From: Duganella aquatilis
Lineage (GTDB): Bacteria; Pseudomonadota; Gammaproteobacteria; Burkholderiales; Burkholderiaceae_D
Assembly: GCF_009674565.1 (NCBI RefSeq)
Contig: NZ_WKJL01000020.1
Location: 1 to 64,000, forward strand
Length of the DNA stretch: 64,000 nt
Direction of reading: 5' to 3'
The notes under the pieces are model-generated. The model saw only the letters and a program-made list of their open reading frames with translations. It had not been told where the DNA came from and made no database searches. The position numbers and the translations under genes are program-made. Positions 8,096 through 17,120 of the stretch are shown here, one piece after another (position 1 is the first letter of the stretch; each line of letters opens with the position of its first letter).

Positions 8096-10930
8096 ATGCG
8101 CATCCCCCGTCCCACTCCATTGCTGGCACTTGCACTGCTGGCATCCCCCGCGTTCGCCCAGACCCTGGCCGGCACGGCGCTGCCGCGCGGCCCGCAAACC
8201 GTGCTGAAGGTGACTTCCTACGCCGATGACGGCGGCGAGGGCACCCTGCGCGCCGTCCTGGAGCGCAATAACGCCAATCCCGGCCACTACCGCATCGAAC
8301 TGAGCGCGATCGGCCCCGGCCCGTATGTGATCAAGCCCACCCGCGAACTGCCGCCGATCAAGGGACCGGTGGTGATTGAAAACGTCGACTGGGTGCGCAA
8401 CGGTACGTATGTCGCCATCGACGGTTCGGCCTACGTGGTCGGCCCCGGCACCCGTGCCTGTCCCGGCGCGGTGCCGGGACAGTACGGCACCAACGTGCGC
8501 ACCACCACCAAGCCGGGCCTGATCCTGCGCGATACGGAAGCGGTGGAAATCCACGGCCTTGAGATCAGCAACTTCTGCATCGGCGTCCTGGTCAACCGTG
8601 CCAGCGGCAACCTGATCCACGACAACCGCATCGTCGGCAACAAGGGCGGAGCCGGCATCATGGTCACCGGCGACGACGGCAAGGGCAACTCGACCGCCAC
8701 CACCACGGTGCACAACAAGATCCTGCGCAACCGCTTCGTCAACAATGGCGACGCCATGGAGATGACGCGCGGCGCCGCCTTCAATCTGATTGCCGACAAC
8801 TTCGTCACCAGCAACGACAAGGACAACGAGGAACCTTCGCAGGGTCTGGAAATCCTGTGGGGCAACGACAACGTGGTGGTCCACAATTACTGGGAGAACC
8901 TGTCGGACGGCGTACAACTGAACTGGGGCAACCGCAACTATATCTCCGGCAATACCTTTACCGGCATCTCCTCGGCCGTCACGCTGAGCGGCAGCGGCAA
9001 CATCGTCGATGGCAACACCATGATCGGCAACCGCGTGGCCGTGTCGGTGCGTCCGCAAGCCGAACCGGGCGCCGACGCGTCACCGGGTCGCAACCGCGTC
9101 ACCGGACCGGCCATCAACACCATCAGCGCCAATGTCATGATCGACAACGGCAAGGACATCCTGCGCTGCTACGCGGGCGGCTCCTGCCTGCCCGAACTGA
9201 AGGGCGCGATCGTGTTCGACGTGCCGGGGCTGGAGCATGGCCGCTTCATCGGCAATCGCGGCGGCGGTGTCGAAAGCGATCCGTCCAAGCTGGAAACCAT
9301 CTGCGCGCTGGATGGGCAGGTGGCCGGTTGCGAACCGAGTCCCAACCATGGCCAGCGCGCGCCGAAACTGCTGGCGACGCTGGCCGGCAGCCAGGGCGGC
9401 ATCGGCGTGCGCGGCGAATTCGATGGCACGGCCAACACGGTCTACCGGGTGGAATTGTTCGCCAACAGCAAGCCGGGCATGACGGAAGCCGAGCGCTATC
9501 TGGGCTATATCCAGGTGCCGGTGGATGCGCATGGTCACGCCAGCTTCATTTACCAGTTGAGTTCGGCCGATGCGGCCATCACCGCCAACGTCACCGCGAC
9601 GGTGACCAGCGCCGATGGCGCCACCTCGCCGCTGAGCCTGCCATTGCCGTTGCCGCTGTCCTCCGGCGCCGCAGCAGCCAAGGCGCCGGTGGCCGTCGTT
9701 CCCGTAGCGCAGGCGGCGCCGGATCTGTACACCGGCAAGACCATGACCGGCGACTGGAACGGCAAACGCAGCGAGTGGGCGGCGCAAGGCGTCACCTTTC
9801 GCGGCGGCTTCATCACCGAGGCCATGGGCGTGGTAGACGGCGGCATCCGGCGCAGCGCGCGCAATGCCTTCCAGACCCAGGTCGGCGTCGATCTGGACAT
9901 GGGCAAGCTCAGCGACAACTGGGGCGATGCGCGCTTTCACCTGACCATTAACGACCGCCGTGGCCGCAGTACGTCGGATGAACTGGCGGGCAACAACTAC
10001 ATGCCGGTACAGGAAATCTATAGCGACCAGTTCACCCGCCTGACCGAGCTGAGCTACGACCAGAACTTCCTCGGCAAAAAGCTCAACTGGAAGGCCGGTT
10101 TCTATGTCATGGGCAATGACTTCGGTCTGAACCAGATCATGACCAACTTCGTCAATGCCGCCCTGTGCGCGCATCCGATCTCGCTGTCGACCAGCGCCGG
10201 CTGGACCAACTACCCGCGTCCGCGCTGGGCCACCCATCTCACCGTGCATCCCACGCCGGAAATCACGGTGCGCGGCGGCATGGTGCTGGTCAACACCAAC
10301 TACAACCTGGAAAAAAACCGCTGGAGCCTGAACGAAGCCGGCACCACCGGCCACCTGTATCCGGTGGAAGCGGAATGGGCTCCGGGCACGGCTGACCATG
10401 GCAACTACCCGGGCCACTACAAGATCGGCTATTACTACGACACGTCGGACGCCAGGATGGTCGGCAGCCGCAGCAGCGAAACCGCGCGTCATCGCGAAGG
10501 CGGCTACGTGATGATCGACCAGAAAATCACCAACAACGCCGTCAACGGCGGCCTCAGCCTGTTTGCGCAGTACACCGAGCAGTCGCAGCAGACCGCAGTG
10601 ATGCATCGCTGGGGTTCGGCCGGCCTGGTCTACCAGGGCTTGCTGAACAGCCGTCCGCAGGATCGCGTGGCGCTGGGATATGTGCGCGCCTCGATCAACC
10701 GCAACCTGCTGCAGAAACAGCTGCTGGACCAGGCGGCCGGCCTGATCACCGATCCTGACTGGCAGCTCAACCAGGCGGAAGCGCTGTGGGAAGTGGCTTA
10801 TACCTTCCAGGTGAATCCATGGCTGTCGGTACGCCCTGACTTCCAGTACATCACCAAGCCAGGCGCCTTCCGCTACAAAAATACCGACAACGTGGTGGCC
10901 ATGGGCGTGCAAGCCAAGATCACGTTCTGA
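8096..10930 (+). CDS. Parallel beta-helix / OprB-type carbohydrate porin fusion
   Basis: A 944-residue protein starting at ATG 8096 after AAAAAGGA. The signal peptide ends in 'ASPAFAQ'. About residues 30-500 form a right-handed parallel beta-helix with repeated 'N-L-I-x-D-N-x-I' rungs ('NLIHDNRIVGN', 'NLIADNFVTSN', 'NYISGNTFTG', 'NIVDGNTMIGN'). An Ala/Pro linker follows (about 510-540), then an OprB carbohydrate-selective porin domain from 'TGKTMTGDWNGKRSEW' to the terminal 'MGVQAKITF', which ends in the aromatic residue typical of outer-membrane barrels. OprB porins normally have only about 400-450 residues and no beta-helix. Placement before a secreted dehydroquinate dehydratase recalls the Acinetobacter quiB-quiX pair. 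Outer-membrane location is expected; the ligand is unknown. Confidence 0.85.
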   Translation: MRIPRPTPLLALALLASPAFAQTLAGTALPRGPQTVLKVTSYADDGGEGTLRAVLERNNANPGHYRIELSAIGPGPYVIKPTRELPPIKGPVVIENVDWVRNGTYVAIDGSAYVVGPGTRACPGAVPGQYGTNVRTTTKPGLILRDTEAVEIHGLEISNFCIGVLVNRASGNLIHDNRIVGNKGGAGIMVTGDDGKGNSTATTTVHNKILRNRFVNNGDAMEMTRGAAFNLIADNFVTSNDKDNEEPSQGLEILWGNDNVVVHNYWENLSDGVQLNWGNRNYISGNTFTGISSAVTLSGSGNIVDGNTMIGNRVAVSVRPQAEPGADASPGRNRVTGPAINTISANVMIDNGKDILRCYAGGSCLPELKGAIVFDVPGLEHGRFIGNRGGGVESDPSKLETICALDGQVAGCEPSPNHGQRAPKLLATLAGSQGGIGVRGEFDGTANTVYRVELFANSKPGMTEAERYLGYIQVPVDAHGHASFIYQLSSADAAITANVTATVTSADGATSPLSLPLPLPLSSGAAAAKAPVAVVPVAQAAPDLYTGKTMTGDWNGKRSEWAAQGVTFRGGFITEAMGVVDGGIRRSARNAFQTQVGVDLDMGKLSDNWGDARFHLTINDRRGRSTSDELAGNNYMPVQEIYSDQFTRLTELSYDQNFLGKKLNWKAGFYVMGNDFGLNQIMTNFVNAALCAHPISLSTSAGWTNYPRPRWATHLTVHPTPEITVRGGMVLVNTNYNLEKNRWSLNEAGTTGHLYPVEAEWAPGTADHGNYPGHYKIGYYYDTSDARMVGSRSSETARHREGGYVMIDQKITNNAVNGGLSLFAQYTEQSQQTAVMHRWGSAGLVYQGLLNSRPQDRVALGYVRASINRNLLQKQLLDQAAGLITDPDWQLNQAEALWEVAYTFQVNPWLSVRPDFQYITKPGAFRYKNTDNVVAMGVQAKITF

Positions 10931-10966
10931 CCAGCCCAATCAACCCTTCTTATCCGGAGATACCCT

Positions 10967-11875
10967 ATGAACAACCACTCCCGCCGTTTCGCCGCACCGC
11001 TCCTGCTTGCCTTGCCGCTGATGGCCGCCAGCCTTCCTCACGCCAGCGCCGCCGCGCCGGCCACCAGTGCGGCGGCCGCGCCTGTCTCGGTGCGCCATGC
11101 CGCCTTCTTCAGCGTGCGCGGCGTCGCCATCGGCCAGGGCGCGCCCAAGACCATCGTGCCGACCACCGGCGCCAACGCCGAGCAGGTCTTGCAGCAGGCG
11201 CAGGTCATCGGCGCCAATCCGAACGCCGACCTGATCGAGTTCCGTCTCGATTACCTGGACTTCGCCACCGACCCGGCACGCATCGCGGCGCTGGGCAAGC
11301 AGGTCGCCGTGGCCGCCCAGGGCAAGCCGATGATCGTCACTTTTCGCACCAAGGCGGAAGGCGGCAGCAAGGAAATCAGCGACGCCGACTACGGCAAGCT
11401 GTATGCCGCGCTGATACCGGCCGGTTTCATCGATCTGCTGGACCTTGAAATGTTTCGCGCGCCGGAGGTGGTGAGCGCGCTGGTGGCGCAGTCACATGCC
11501 AAGGGCATCAAGGTGGTCATATCGAGCCATGATTTCCATGCCACGCCGGCGACCGCCGAGATCATCACCCGTCTGCGCCGCCAGGATGCGCTGGGCGCGG
11601 ACGTGCTCAAGATCGCGGTCATGCCGAAGAATCCCGCCGATGTGCTGCGCCTGATGGACGCCACCGAACAGATGCGCGCCAGCTACTCGGACAAGCCGCA
11701 ACTGACGATGTCCATGGGCGGCCTGGGCGCGGTCACCCGCCTGTCCGGCGAAGCCTTCGGCAGCGACCTGACATTCGGCATGATCGGCACGCCGTCCGCG
11801 CCGGGCCAGGTCGACGTCGGCCAGTTGCGCCAGGTGCTCAACACGGTGCATGCCGCGATTGACGGCAACAAGTAA
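10967..11875 (+). CDS. Secreted type I 3-dehydroquinate dehydratase
   Basis: A 302-residue protein with a signal peptide ('LLLALPLMAASLPHASA') before a full type I DHQ dehydratase domain. Conserved residues are in place: Glu91/Arg93/Asp95 in 'LIEFRLDY', Arg127 and Glu131 in 'TFRTKAEGG', His188 in 'SSHDFHATP', the Schiff-base Lys215 in 'VLKIAVMP', and 'MSMGGLGAVTRL' with 'SAPGQ' at the end. The Glu-His and His-Lys spacings (57 and 27) equal those of Salmonella AroD (86, 143, 170). The enzyme converts 3-dehydroquinate to 3-dehydroshikimate. Export means it should serve periplasmic quinate/shikimate breakdown (QuiB-like), not biosynthesis. It follows the porin fusion by 36 bases with CGGAGA as ribosome site, so the two are likely co-expressed. 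Confidence 0.92.
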   Translation: MNNHSRRFAAPLLLALPLMAASLPHASAAAPATSAAAAPVSVRHAAFFSVRGVAIGQGAPKTIVPTTGANAEQVLQQAQVIGANPNADLIEFRLDYLDFATDPARIAALGKQVAVAAQGKPMIVTFRTKAEGGSKEISDADYGKLYAALIPAGFIDLLDLEMFRAPEVVSALVAQSHAKGIKVVISSHDFHATPATAEIITRLRRQDALGADVLKIAVMPKNPADVLRLMDATEQMRASYSDKPQLTMSMGGLGAVTRLSGEAFGSDLTFGMIGTPSAPGQVDVGQLRQVLNTVHAAIDGNK

Positions 11876-11890
11876 CGCCTGCCAGGCGTC

Positions 11891-12241
11891 CTATTTGCGG
11901 AGGTCGCTGCGCACCGGGTCGGCCGGGTACTTGATGGCGTTCAGCACCATCTTGTCGACAGCGGCGGCGTGCAGGTCGACTTGCATCTTGTCGGCCAGCT
12001 GCACCAGGTAGAGCAGCACGTCGGCCAGCTCGTGGCGGATGGCGGCGCGCCTGGCGTCGTCCAGCTCGGCGGCGGCGCCGGTTGGCAGCCACTGGAAGTG
12101 TTCGGCCAGTTCGGCCACTTCCACCGACAGCGCCATGGCCAGGTTCTTGGGCGTGTGGAACTGCTCCCAGTCACGGGCTTGGGCGAATTGGCGCGTGCGG
12201 TCGCGCAGGTCTTGCAGGTCGGAGTGCGGGGCGGTAGTCAT
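11891..12241 (-). CDS. MazG-like nucleotide pyrophosphohydrolase (dCTPase type)
   Basis: A 116-residue protein, start ATG 12241 ('MTTAPHSDLQDL'); a longer frame begins at 12277. It belongs to the all-alpha NTP pyrophosphohydrolases of the MazG / RS21-C6 (dCTP pyrophosphatase) type. 'LSVEVAELAEHFQW' supplies the ExxE metal-binding helix and 'HELADVLLYLVQLADKM' the ExxD helix. Such enzymes hydrolyse non-canonical or excess (d)NTPs to the monophosphate and pyrophosphate as a housekeeping role. The gene is convergent with the dehydratase gene, 15 bases apart, and is not obviously related to it. Confidence 0.88.
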   Translation of the reverse strand: MTTAPHSDLQDLRDRTRQFAQARDWEQFHTPKNLAMALSVEVAELAEHFQWLPTGAAAELDDARRAAIRHELADVLLYLVQLADKMQVDLHAAAVDKMVLNAIKYPADPVRSDLRK

Positions 12242-12370
12242 GGCCGCTATGGTAGCACCGCCGTTTGTGCGTTTCATCCCCCTTTTTCGACCGTTTGTCG
12301 CATCGCCCGGGCGAACGGGCAGGGCGCTGGCTATAGTGGCAACACTTTACCAACTCCAGGACACCCCATC

Positions 12371-13240
12371 ATGCGCCGTACCATCATCGCTCTCGCCGCC
12401 CTTTCCATCCTCGCCGGCTGCGCCGTTATCGTGGTGCCGGACAACGGCGATGGCAGTGTTCAGTACAAATCGTCGTTCAGTGGCACCGCGGTGCAGGGCG
12501 ACGGCCATATCGTGGTCGAAAACCGCCAGGTCGCCCGGCTGGACGGCATCGACATCAATGGTCCGATGCAGGTGGAAGTGCGGGTCGGCGAAGCCGCCGC
12601 GCTCCAGGTGGAGGGCGACAGCAACATCCTGCCGCTGGTCCGCACCGACGCCAGCGGCGGCACGCTGCGCATTTCGATCGACGGCAATATCCGCACCAGC
12701 AATCCGCTGAAGGTGGTGTTCACCACGCCGACGCTGCGCCACCTGTCGGCCAATGGTTCGGGCCAATTGACGGTGACCGGCTTGAGCGGCGGCCCGCTGG
12801 ACCTGTCGCTGAACGGTTCGCGCTCGGTGCGCGTCAGCGGCAACGTCGACCGTCTCGACGCACGCCTGAACGGCTCCGGCGGCTTGAACGCTTCCGGTCT
12901 GAACAGCGGCAACACCGTGGCCCAGCTGAACGGTTCCGGCCGGCTGGACCTGGGCCGCGTCAACGGCGACACGCTGAACCTGGAACTGCGCGGCTCCGGC
13001 GGCGCCAACGCCAGCGGCAACGTGCGCAACATGACGGTGCGCCTGAACGGCTCCGGCAGCGCCGACCTGGCCGGCATGACCAGCGAACGCGCGGAACTGA
13101 GCAGCAACGGCTCCGGCAGCATCGCCGCCGCCGTCACGCAGTCGGTGGTGGCCAACGCCAACGGCTCCGGCAGCGTCACGGTCTACGGCAATCCGGCGCA
13201 GCGCAACGTCAGCGGCAAGCGCGTTACCATCGTCCAGTAA
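12371..13240 (+). CDS. DUF2807 lipoprotein with NGSG repeats
   Basis: A 289-residue lipoprotein starting at ATG 12371. The signal peptide ends in the lipobox 'LAGC' (Cys17). The body is a DUF2807-type putative auto-adhesin, a beta-helix-like fold. From about residue 130 to the end, 'NGSG'-like turns recur roughly every 20 residues ('LNGSGGLNASG', 'LNGSGRLDLG', 'LRGSGGANASG', 'LNGSGSADLAG', 'SNGSGSIAAA', 'ANGSGSVTVYG'), matching one coil each. The repeat is also visible in the DNA as AACGGCTCCGGC copies between about 12865 and 13175. Molecular function is unknown; an envelope surface role is likely. Its stop codon directly abuts that of the convergent chemoreceptor gene. Confidence 0.85.
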   Translation: MRRTIIALAALSILAGCAVIVVPDNGDGSVQYKSSFSGTAVQGDGHIVVENRQVARLDGIDINGPMQVEVRVGEAAALQVEGDSNILPLVRTDASGGTLRISIDGNIRTSNPLKVVFTTPTLRHLSANGSGQLTVTGLSGGPLDLSLNGSRSVRVSGNVDRLDARLNGSGGLNASGLNSGNTVAQLNGSGRLDLGRVNGDTLNLELRGSGGANASGNVRNMTVRLNGSGSADLAGMTSERAELSSNGSGSIAAAVTQSVVANANGSGSVTVYGNPAQRNVSGKRVTIVQ

Positions 13241-14740
13241 TCAGCGCACCTTGAAGAACGCCATCGAGCTCTGCAACTGCTCGGCCTGACCGCTCATCTC
13301 TTCGGCGGTGGCGGCCAGCTGTTCGGAGCTGGAGGCGTTCATCTGGGTGGTCTGGCTAAGCTGGCTCATGGCGGAATTGATCTGGCCGGCGCCGGCCGAC
13401 TGTTCTTCCGACGCCGCCGTAATTTCCTGCACCAGGTCCGAGGTGCGCTTGATATTCGGCAGCATGGTGTCGAGCAGGGCGCCGGCTTTCTCGGCCAGGT
13501 TGACGCTGCCCGAGGCCACCTGTTCGATCTCCTGCGCCGCCACCTGGCTGCGCTCCGCCAGCTTGCGCACCTCTGCCGCCACCACGGCAAAGCCCTTGCC
13601 ATGCTCGCCGGCGCGCGCCGCCTCGATCGCCGCGTTCAGCGCCAGCAGGTTGGTCTGGTAGGCGATATCGTCGATGATGCCGATCTTCTTGGCGATCTCG
13701 CGCATCGCCGTCACGGTGGAGCGCACCGCCTCGCCGCCTTCGCCCGCTTCCTGCGCCGCCTTGCCGGCCATGCCGTCGGTGACCTTGGCGTTCTCGGTGT
13801 TCTGCGCAATCGAGGCCGACATCTGTTCGATGGCGGCGCTGGATTCCTCCGCCGCCGCCGCCTGCTCGCTGGCGCCCTGCGACAGCGATTGCGCCGTGGC
13901 GCTGACTTCCTCCGAGGCGCTGGCCAGTGCCTCGGCGCCGTCGTTGACTTCGCCCACCACGCGCGACAGGTTGCCGACCATGCTGTGCATCGCCGCCAGC
14001 AGGCTGGTGGTGTCGCCCGGCTTGATCCGCACCGTCACCGTCAGGTCGCCGTGGGCCACGCGGTTGACGATGTCGGCCGCGTAATCCGGCTCGCCGCCCA
14101 GCTGCTTGAGCAGCGCACGCGTGATGACGGCGCTGATCAGGGCCACCACCACCAGCGTGCAGACGGCGATGATGATGGCGTTGCGCACCGCAGCCTTCTT
14201 GGCGGCCACCGCGTGGTCGGCGCCTTGCTGCCCCAGCCCGACGTTATAGTCGAAGTGCTCGTCGAGCAGCGCCTGCATCACCTGGATTTCCGGCCGCGCC
14301 GCCTCCAGCGCGATGCGCGCCTTGTCGTTGTGGTTGCTGCGCGATTCGGCCAGCACCGCCTCGATCTGCGGCTGCACCTTGGCCCAGGACGCCTTCTCCT
14401 TGTCGAGAATGGCCTTGTCCTTGTCGTCGGCCAGCAGCGGCTCGTATTTCTTCATGCTGTCGTCGACCAGCTTGCGCATGTCGGTGACGCTGTTGTCCAG
14501 CTCCGCGAACTTCTTCTCGTCGGTGTTGAGCACGTGCTGGTTGACGCGGATGCGCATGCGCAGGAAGCTGTCGCGCAGCTTGTCGATCACCACCAGGCTG
14601 GGCACCGTGTTGACGGTGGAGTAGTTGGCGGCATCGTAGACTTCTTCCATCTGGTACTGGCTCAGTCCCGCCAGCAGCACGATGCCCGCCAGGGCGGCGC
14701 CGGCCAGCAGCCCCATTTTTTGTGCGACGCTCAGTTTCAT
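13241..14740 (-). CDS. Methyl-accepting chemotaxis protein
   Basis: A 499-residue chemoreceptor. TM1 is at about residues 10-28 and TM2 at about 188-210 ('[19 protein letters not shown]'), enclosing a periplasmic four-helix-bundle sensor of roughly 160 residues. A HAMP segment follows TM2 ('[16 protein letters not shown]'). The signalling hairpin is canonical: '[20 protein letters not shown]' continuing into '[20 protein letters not shown]'. Flanking Glu/Gln-rich helices can carry methylation sites. There is no CheR-tethering pentapeptide at the C-terminus ('MAFFKVR'). GGGAGG lies 4 bases before the ATG. It starts 25 bases after the GGDEF-EAL gene, so the pair probably forms an operon linking chemotaxis with c-di-GMP. 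The ligand is unknown. Confidence 0.93.
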   Translation of the reverse strand: MKLSVAQKMGLLAGAALAGIVLLAGLSQYQMEEVYDAANYSTVNTVPSLVVIDKLRDSFLRMRIRVNQHVLNTDEKKFAELDNSVTDMRKLVDDSMKKYEPLLADDKDKAILDKEKASWAKVQPQIEAVLAESRSNHNDKARIALEAARPEIQVMQALLDEHFDYNVGLGQQGADHAVAAKKAAVRNAIIIAVCTLVVVALISAVITRALLKQLGGEPDYAADIVNRVAHGDLTVTVRIKPGDTTSLLAAMHSMVGNLSRVVGEVNDGAEALASASEEVSATAQSLSQGASEQAAAAEESSAAIEQMSASIAQNTENAKVTDGMAGKAAQEAGEGGEAVRSTVTAMREIAKKIGIIDDIAYQTNLLALNAAIEAARAGEHGKGFAVVAAEVRKLAERSQVAAQEIEQVASGSVNLAEKAGALLDTMLPNIKRTSDLVQEITAASEEQSAGAGQINSAMSQLSQTTQMNASSSEQLAATAEEMSGQAEQLQSSMAFFKVR

Positions 14741-14765
14741 TGCACCTCCCGCTGTGTGTTGGTGG

Positions 14766-17084
14766 CTATGCGGCTGCCACTGCCGTGTTGTTGTGTAACC
14801 GTTCTATCAGTGCCGCCAGCGGCATCGGCCGCGCGTACAGGTAGCCCTGCATGCAGGCGCAGTCGTGGGCGATCAGGAAGTCGGCCTGCGCCTGCGTCTC
14901 CACGCCCTCGGCCACCACGCGCAGCCCGAGATGGCCGGCCATCGCCAGGATCGACTGCACCAGCGCCTTGCTGCTGAGGTCTTCCGGCGTGTCCATGATA
15001 AAGCTGCGGTCGATCTTCAATTCATACAGCGGCATCTTCTTAAGATACGCCATGCTGGAATAACCGGTGCCGAAATCGTCGATGGAGAAGCGCAGGCCCA
15101 TGGCGGTCAGCTGGTGCATGCGGGCGATGGTGTCGTCCATCTTGTCGATCAACAGGCCTTCGGTCACTTCCAGCACCAGCAGCGAGGCCGGCGCGCCGCT
15201 GTCGGCCAGCGCCTGCTGCACCTGCGCCACGAAGTCGGCCTGGCGGAACTGCGTCGGGCTGACGTTGACCGACAGCGGCATCGCCAGTCCGGCCGCCTGC
15301 AGTTGCAGCACCGCGGCGCAGGCCTGGCGCAGCGCCCAGGCGCCCAGTTCGACGATCAGGCCCGATTCCTCGGCCACCGGGATGAACACGCCCGGCGCGA
15401 TCATCGAGCCGTCGGCCTGCGGCCAGCGCATCAGCAGCTCGCCGCCCACCGCGCGGCCGCTGCGGTCGACCTGCGCCTGCACGTGCATCTGCAGTTCGTC
15501 GTTGGCCAGGGCGGCGGCCAGGTCGCGCTCCAGGGTCAGGCGGTGTTCGACTTCGGCCTGCATCGCCGCCTCGAAGAAGGCGATGCCGTTGCGGCCTTCC
15601 GACTTGGCGCGGTACATGGCGGTGTCGGCTTCGCGCAGCAGGTCTTGCGCGGTCTGGCCGGGTTGGCCCAAGCGGGGCAGCATGGTGACGCCGATGCTGG
15701 CGGTGGAATTGTAGGTCTGGCCTTCGATCTCGAAATCCTGGCCGATGGCGCTGCGGATTTTTTCCGCCACCGTCAGCGCCGCGTGGGTGGCGCCTTGCAG
15801 CTCGTGCGACAGGTGGCCCAGCAGCACCACGAATTCATCGCCGCCGATGCGCGCCACGGTGTCGGCCTTGCGCATCAACTTGCTCAGGCGGCCGGCGGCG
15901 TTGCACAGCAGGGCGTCGCCGATGGCGTGGCCGCGCGCGTCGTTGATGGTCTTGAAGCGGTCGAGGTCGATGAACATCACCGCGCTGTAGGTGGCGCCGC
16001 GCTCGGAGCTGGCCAGCAGCTTGTCGATGCGGTCCATCAGCAGGCGGCGGTTGGGCAGGCCGGTCAGCACGTCGAAGAAGGCCAGGCGGTGGATGTCGTC
16101 CTGCGATTTGCGGCGCTCGGTGATGTCGCGCTCCACCGCCACCCAGTGGGTGTTGATGCCGCCTTCGTCGGTGAACGGCACCAGTTCCGTCTCGACCCAG
16201 TAGGGCTGGCCGGCCTTGGTGTAGTTCAGCAGCTCGGCGCGCACGGTTTCGCTGTTGGCCATGGCGCGTTCGATGTCGTCCACCACGCCGGGATCGGTGT
16301 CCGGGCCGCGCAGCAGGCGCAGGTCGCGGCCCACCACTTCGTCGCGCCGGTAGCCGGTGTGGCGTTCGAAGGCCTCGTTGACGAAGATGATGTGCTGGGC
16401 CGCGTCCTTGTCCACCTGGGCGATCAGCACCATGTCGTTCAGGCGCGCGACGGCGGCGGAGGTCAGGCGCAGTTCGGCGTTGAGGTCGGACAGCTTGTCG
16501 AACGAGCGCTCCAGGTGCCGCAGCAGCACCGCGCACGACAGGGTCAGCACCGCCGTGATGAAGCTGAAGTTGAGGGAGATGATGGCGGCCTTCAGAAAGC
16601 CGTAGTCGGGCAGGCCTTCCAGGTGCAGGTTGGCGTTGTCCTCAAAGCCCAGCACCATCACGCTCAGGCCGGCCAGCAGCAGCGTCCACAGCGCCGGGCG
16701 CAGGCCCAGCAGCAGCGCCGCCAGCACCGGCACCGCCATCAGGTAGATCTGGCTGACCGGTCCCACCTTGAGCAGCAGCGCAATGCCGACCAGGAAGGCC
16801 ACGCTGATGAAATTGACGACGCGCGCGGTGTAGGGCATGCTGCGCCAGCGCCAGATGACGCCGATCCAGACCAGCGCCACGATATCGACCACGGCGATCG
16901 ACCACATGCCCTCGCTGGCGGCCAGCAGGGCGCTGGGCACGGCGGTGAACAGCCCGAGCACGAACACGACCAGCAGCAGTTTCGCAAAGATCTGCGCGCG
17001 CCAGTGCGCAATGTCGTTGGCCACAGCCACAGGGGTGCCTCCAGGGGTGCGTTGCGGTTGTTGTGCTGCTGATGTTACCCGCAT
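14766..17084 (-). CDS. Membrane PAS-GGDEF-EAL c-di-GMP enzyme
   Basis: A 772-residue protein; ATG 17084 is chosen (AAGG 5 bases upstream) over GTG 17090. About residues 30-190 form a six-helix membrane sensor. A PAS domain follows (about 205-320, with '[19 protein letters not shown]' and 'ITERRKSQ'), then a GGDEF domain with intact 'RIGGDEF' (about 414-418), then an EAL domain. The EAL signature reads 'GGELLMRW', so Ala is replaced by Leu, but Glu549, Asp669/Asp670 of 'DDFGTGYSS', the Lys of 'ELKIDRSF' and Glu of 'VAEGVET' are present. Both cyclase and phosphodiesterase activity are therefore possible. It is the first gene of an operon with the chemoreceptor. Confidence 0.92.
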   Translation of the reverse strand: MRVTSAAQQPQRTPGGTPVAVANDIAHWRAQIFAKLLLVVFVLGLFTAVPSALLAASEGMWSIAVVDIVALVWIGVIWRWRSMPYTARVVNFISVAFLVGIALLLKVGPVSQIYLMAVPVLAALLLGLRPALWTLLLAGLSVMVLGFEDNANLHLEGLPDYGFLKAAIISLNFSFITAVLTLSCAVLLRHLERSFDKLSDLNAELRLTSAAVARLNDMVLIAQVDKDAAQHIIFVNEAFERHTGYRRDEVVGRDLRLLRGPDTDPGVVDDIERAMANSETVRAELLNYTKAGQPYWVETELVPFTDEGGINTHWVAVERDITERRKSQDDIHRLAFFDVLTGLPNRRLLMDRIDKLLASSERGATYSAVMFIDLDRFKTINDARGHAIGDALLCNAAGRLSKLMRKADTVARIGGDEFVVLLGHLSHELQGATHAALTVAEKIRSAIGQDFEIEGQTYNSTASIGVTMLPRLGQPGQTAQDLLREADTAMYRAKSEGRNGIAFFEAAMQAEVEHRLTLERDLAAALANDELQMHVQAQVDRSGRAVGGELLMRWPQADGSMIAPGVFIPVAEESGLIVELGAWALRQACAAVLQLQAAGLAMPLSVNVSPTQFRQADFVAQVQQALADSGAPASLLVLEVTEGLLIDKMDDTIARMHQLTAMGLRFSIDDFGTGYSSMAYLKKMPLYELKIDRSFIMDTPEDLSSKALVQSILAMAGHLGLRVVAEGVETQAQADFLIAHDCACMQGYLYARPMPLAALIERLHNNTAVAAA

Positions 17085-17120
17085 TCGCACCTTGTGTCAC
17101 TGTGGCAATTAGTTAGGCAA

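Noticed and set aside
9080-10939. A 619-codon minus-strand frame opposite the porin fusion
   Set aside because: No domain pattern, no ribosome site, and the plus-strand porin reading is unambiguous.
12865-13175. Short regularly spaced DNA repeats that could suggest a CRISPR array
   Set aside because: The repeats are in frame and encode the NGSG turns of a DUF2807 lipoprotein; spacers are not unique foreign-like sequences of constant length.
14865-17072. A 735-codon open frame on the plus strand
   Set aside because: It is antisense to the GGDEF-EAL gene, which has complete motifs; the product is low-complexity His/Gln/Val/Ala-rich.
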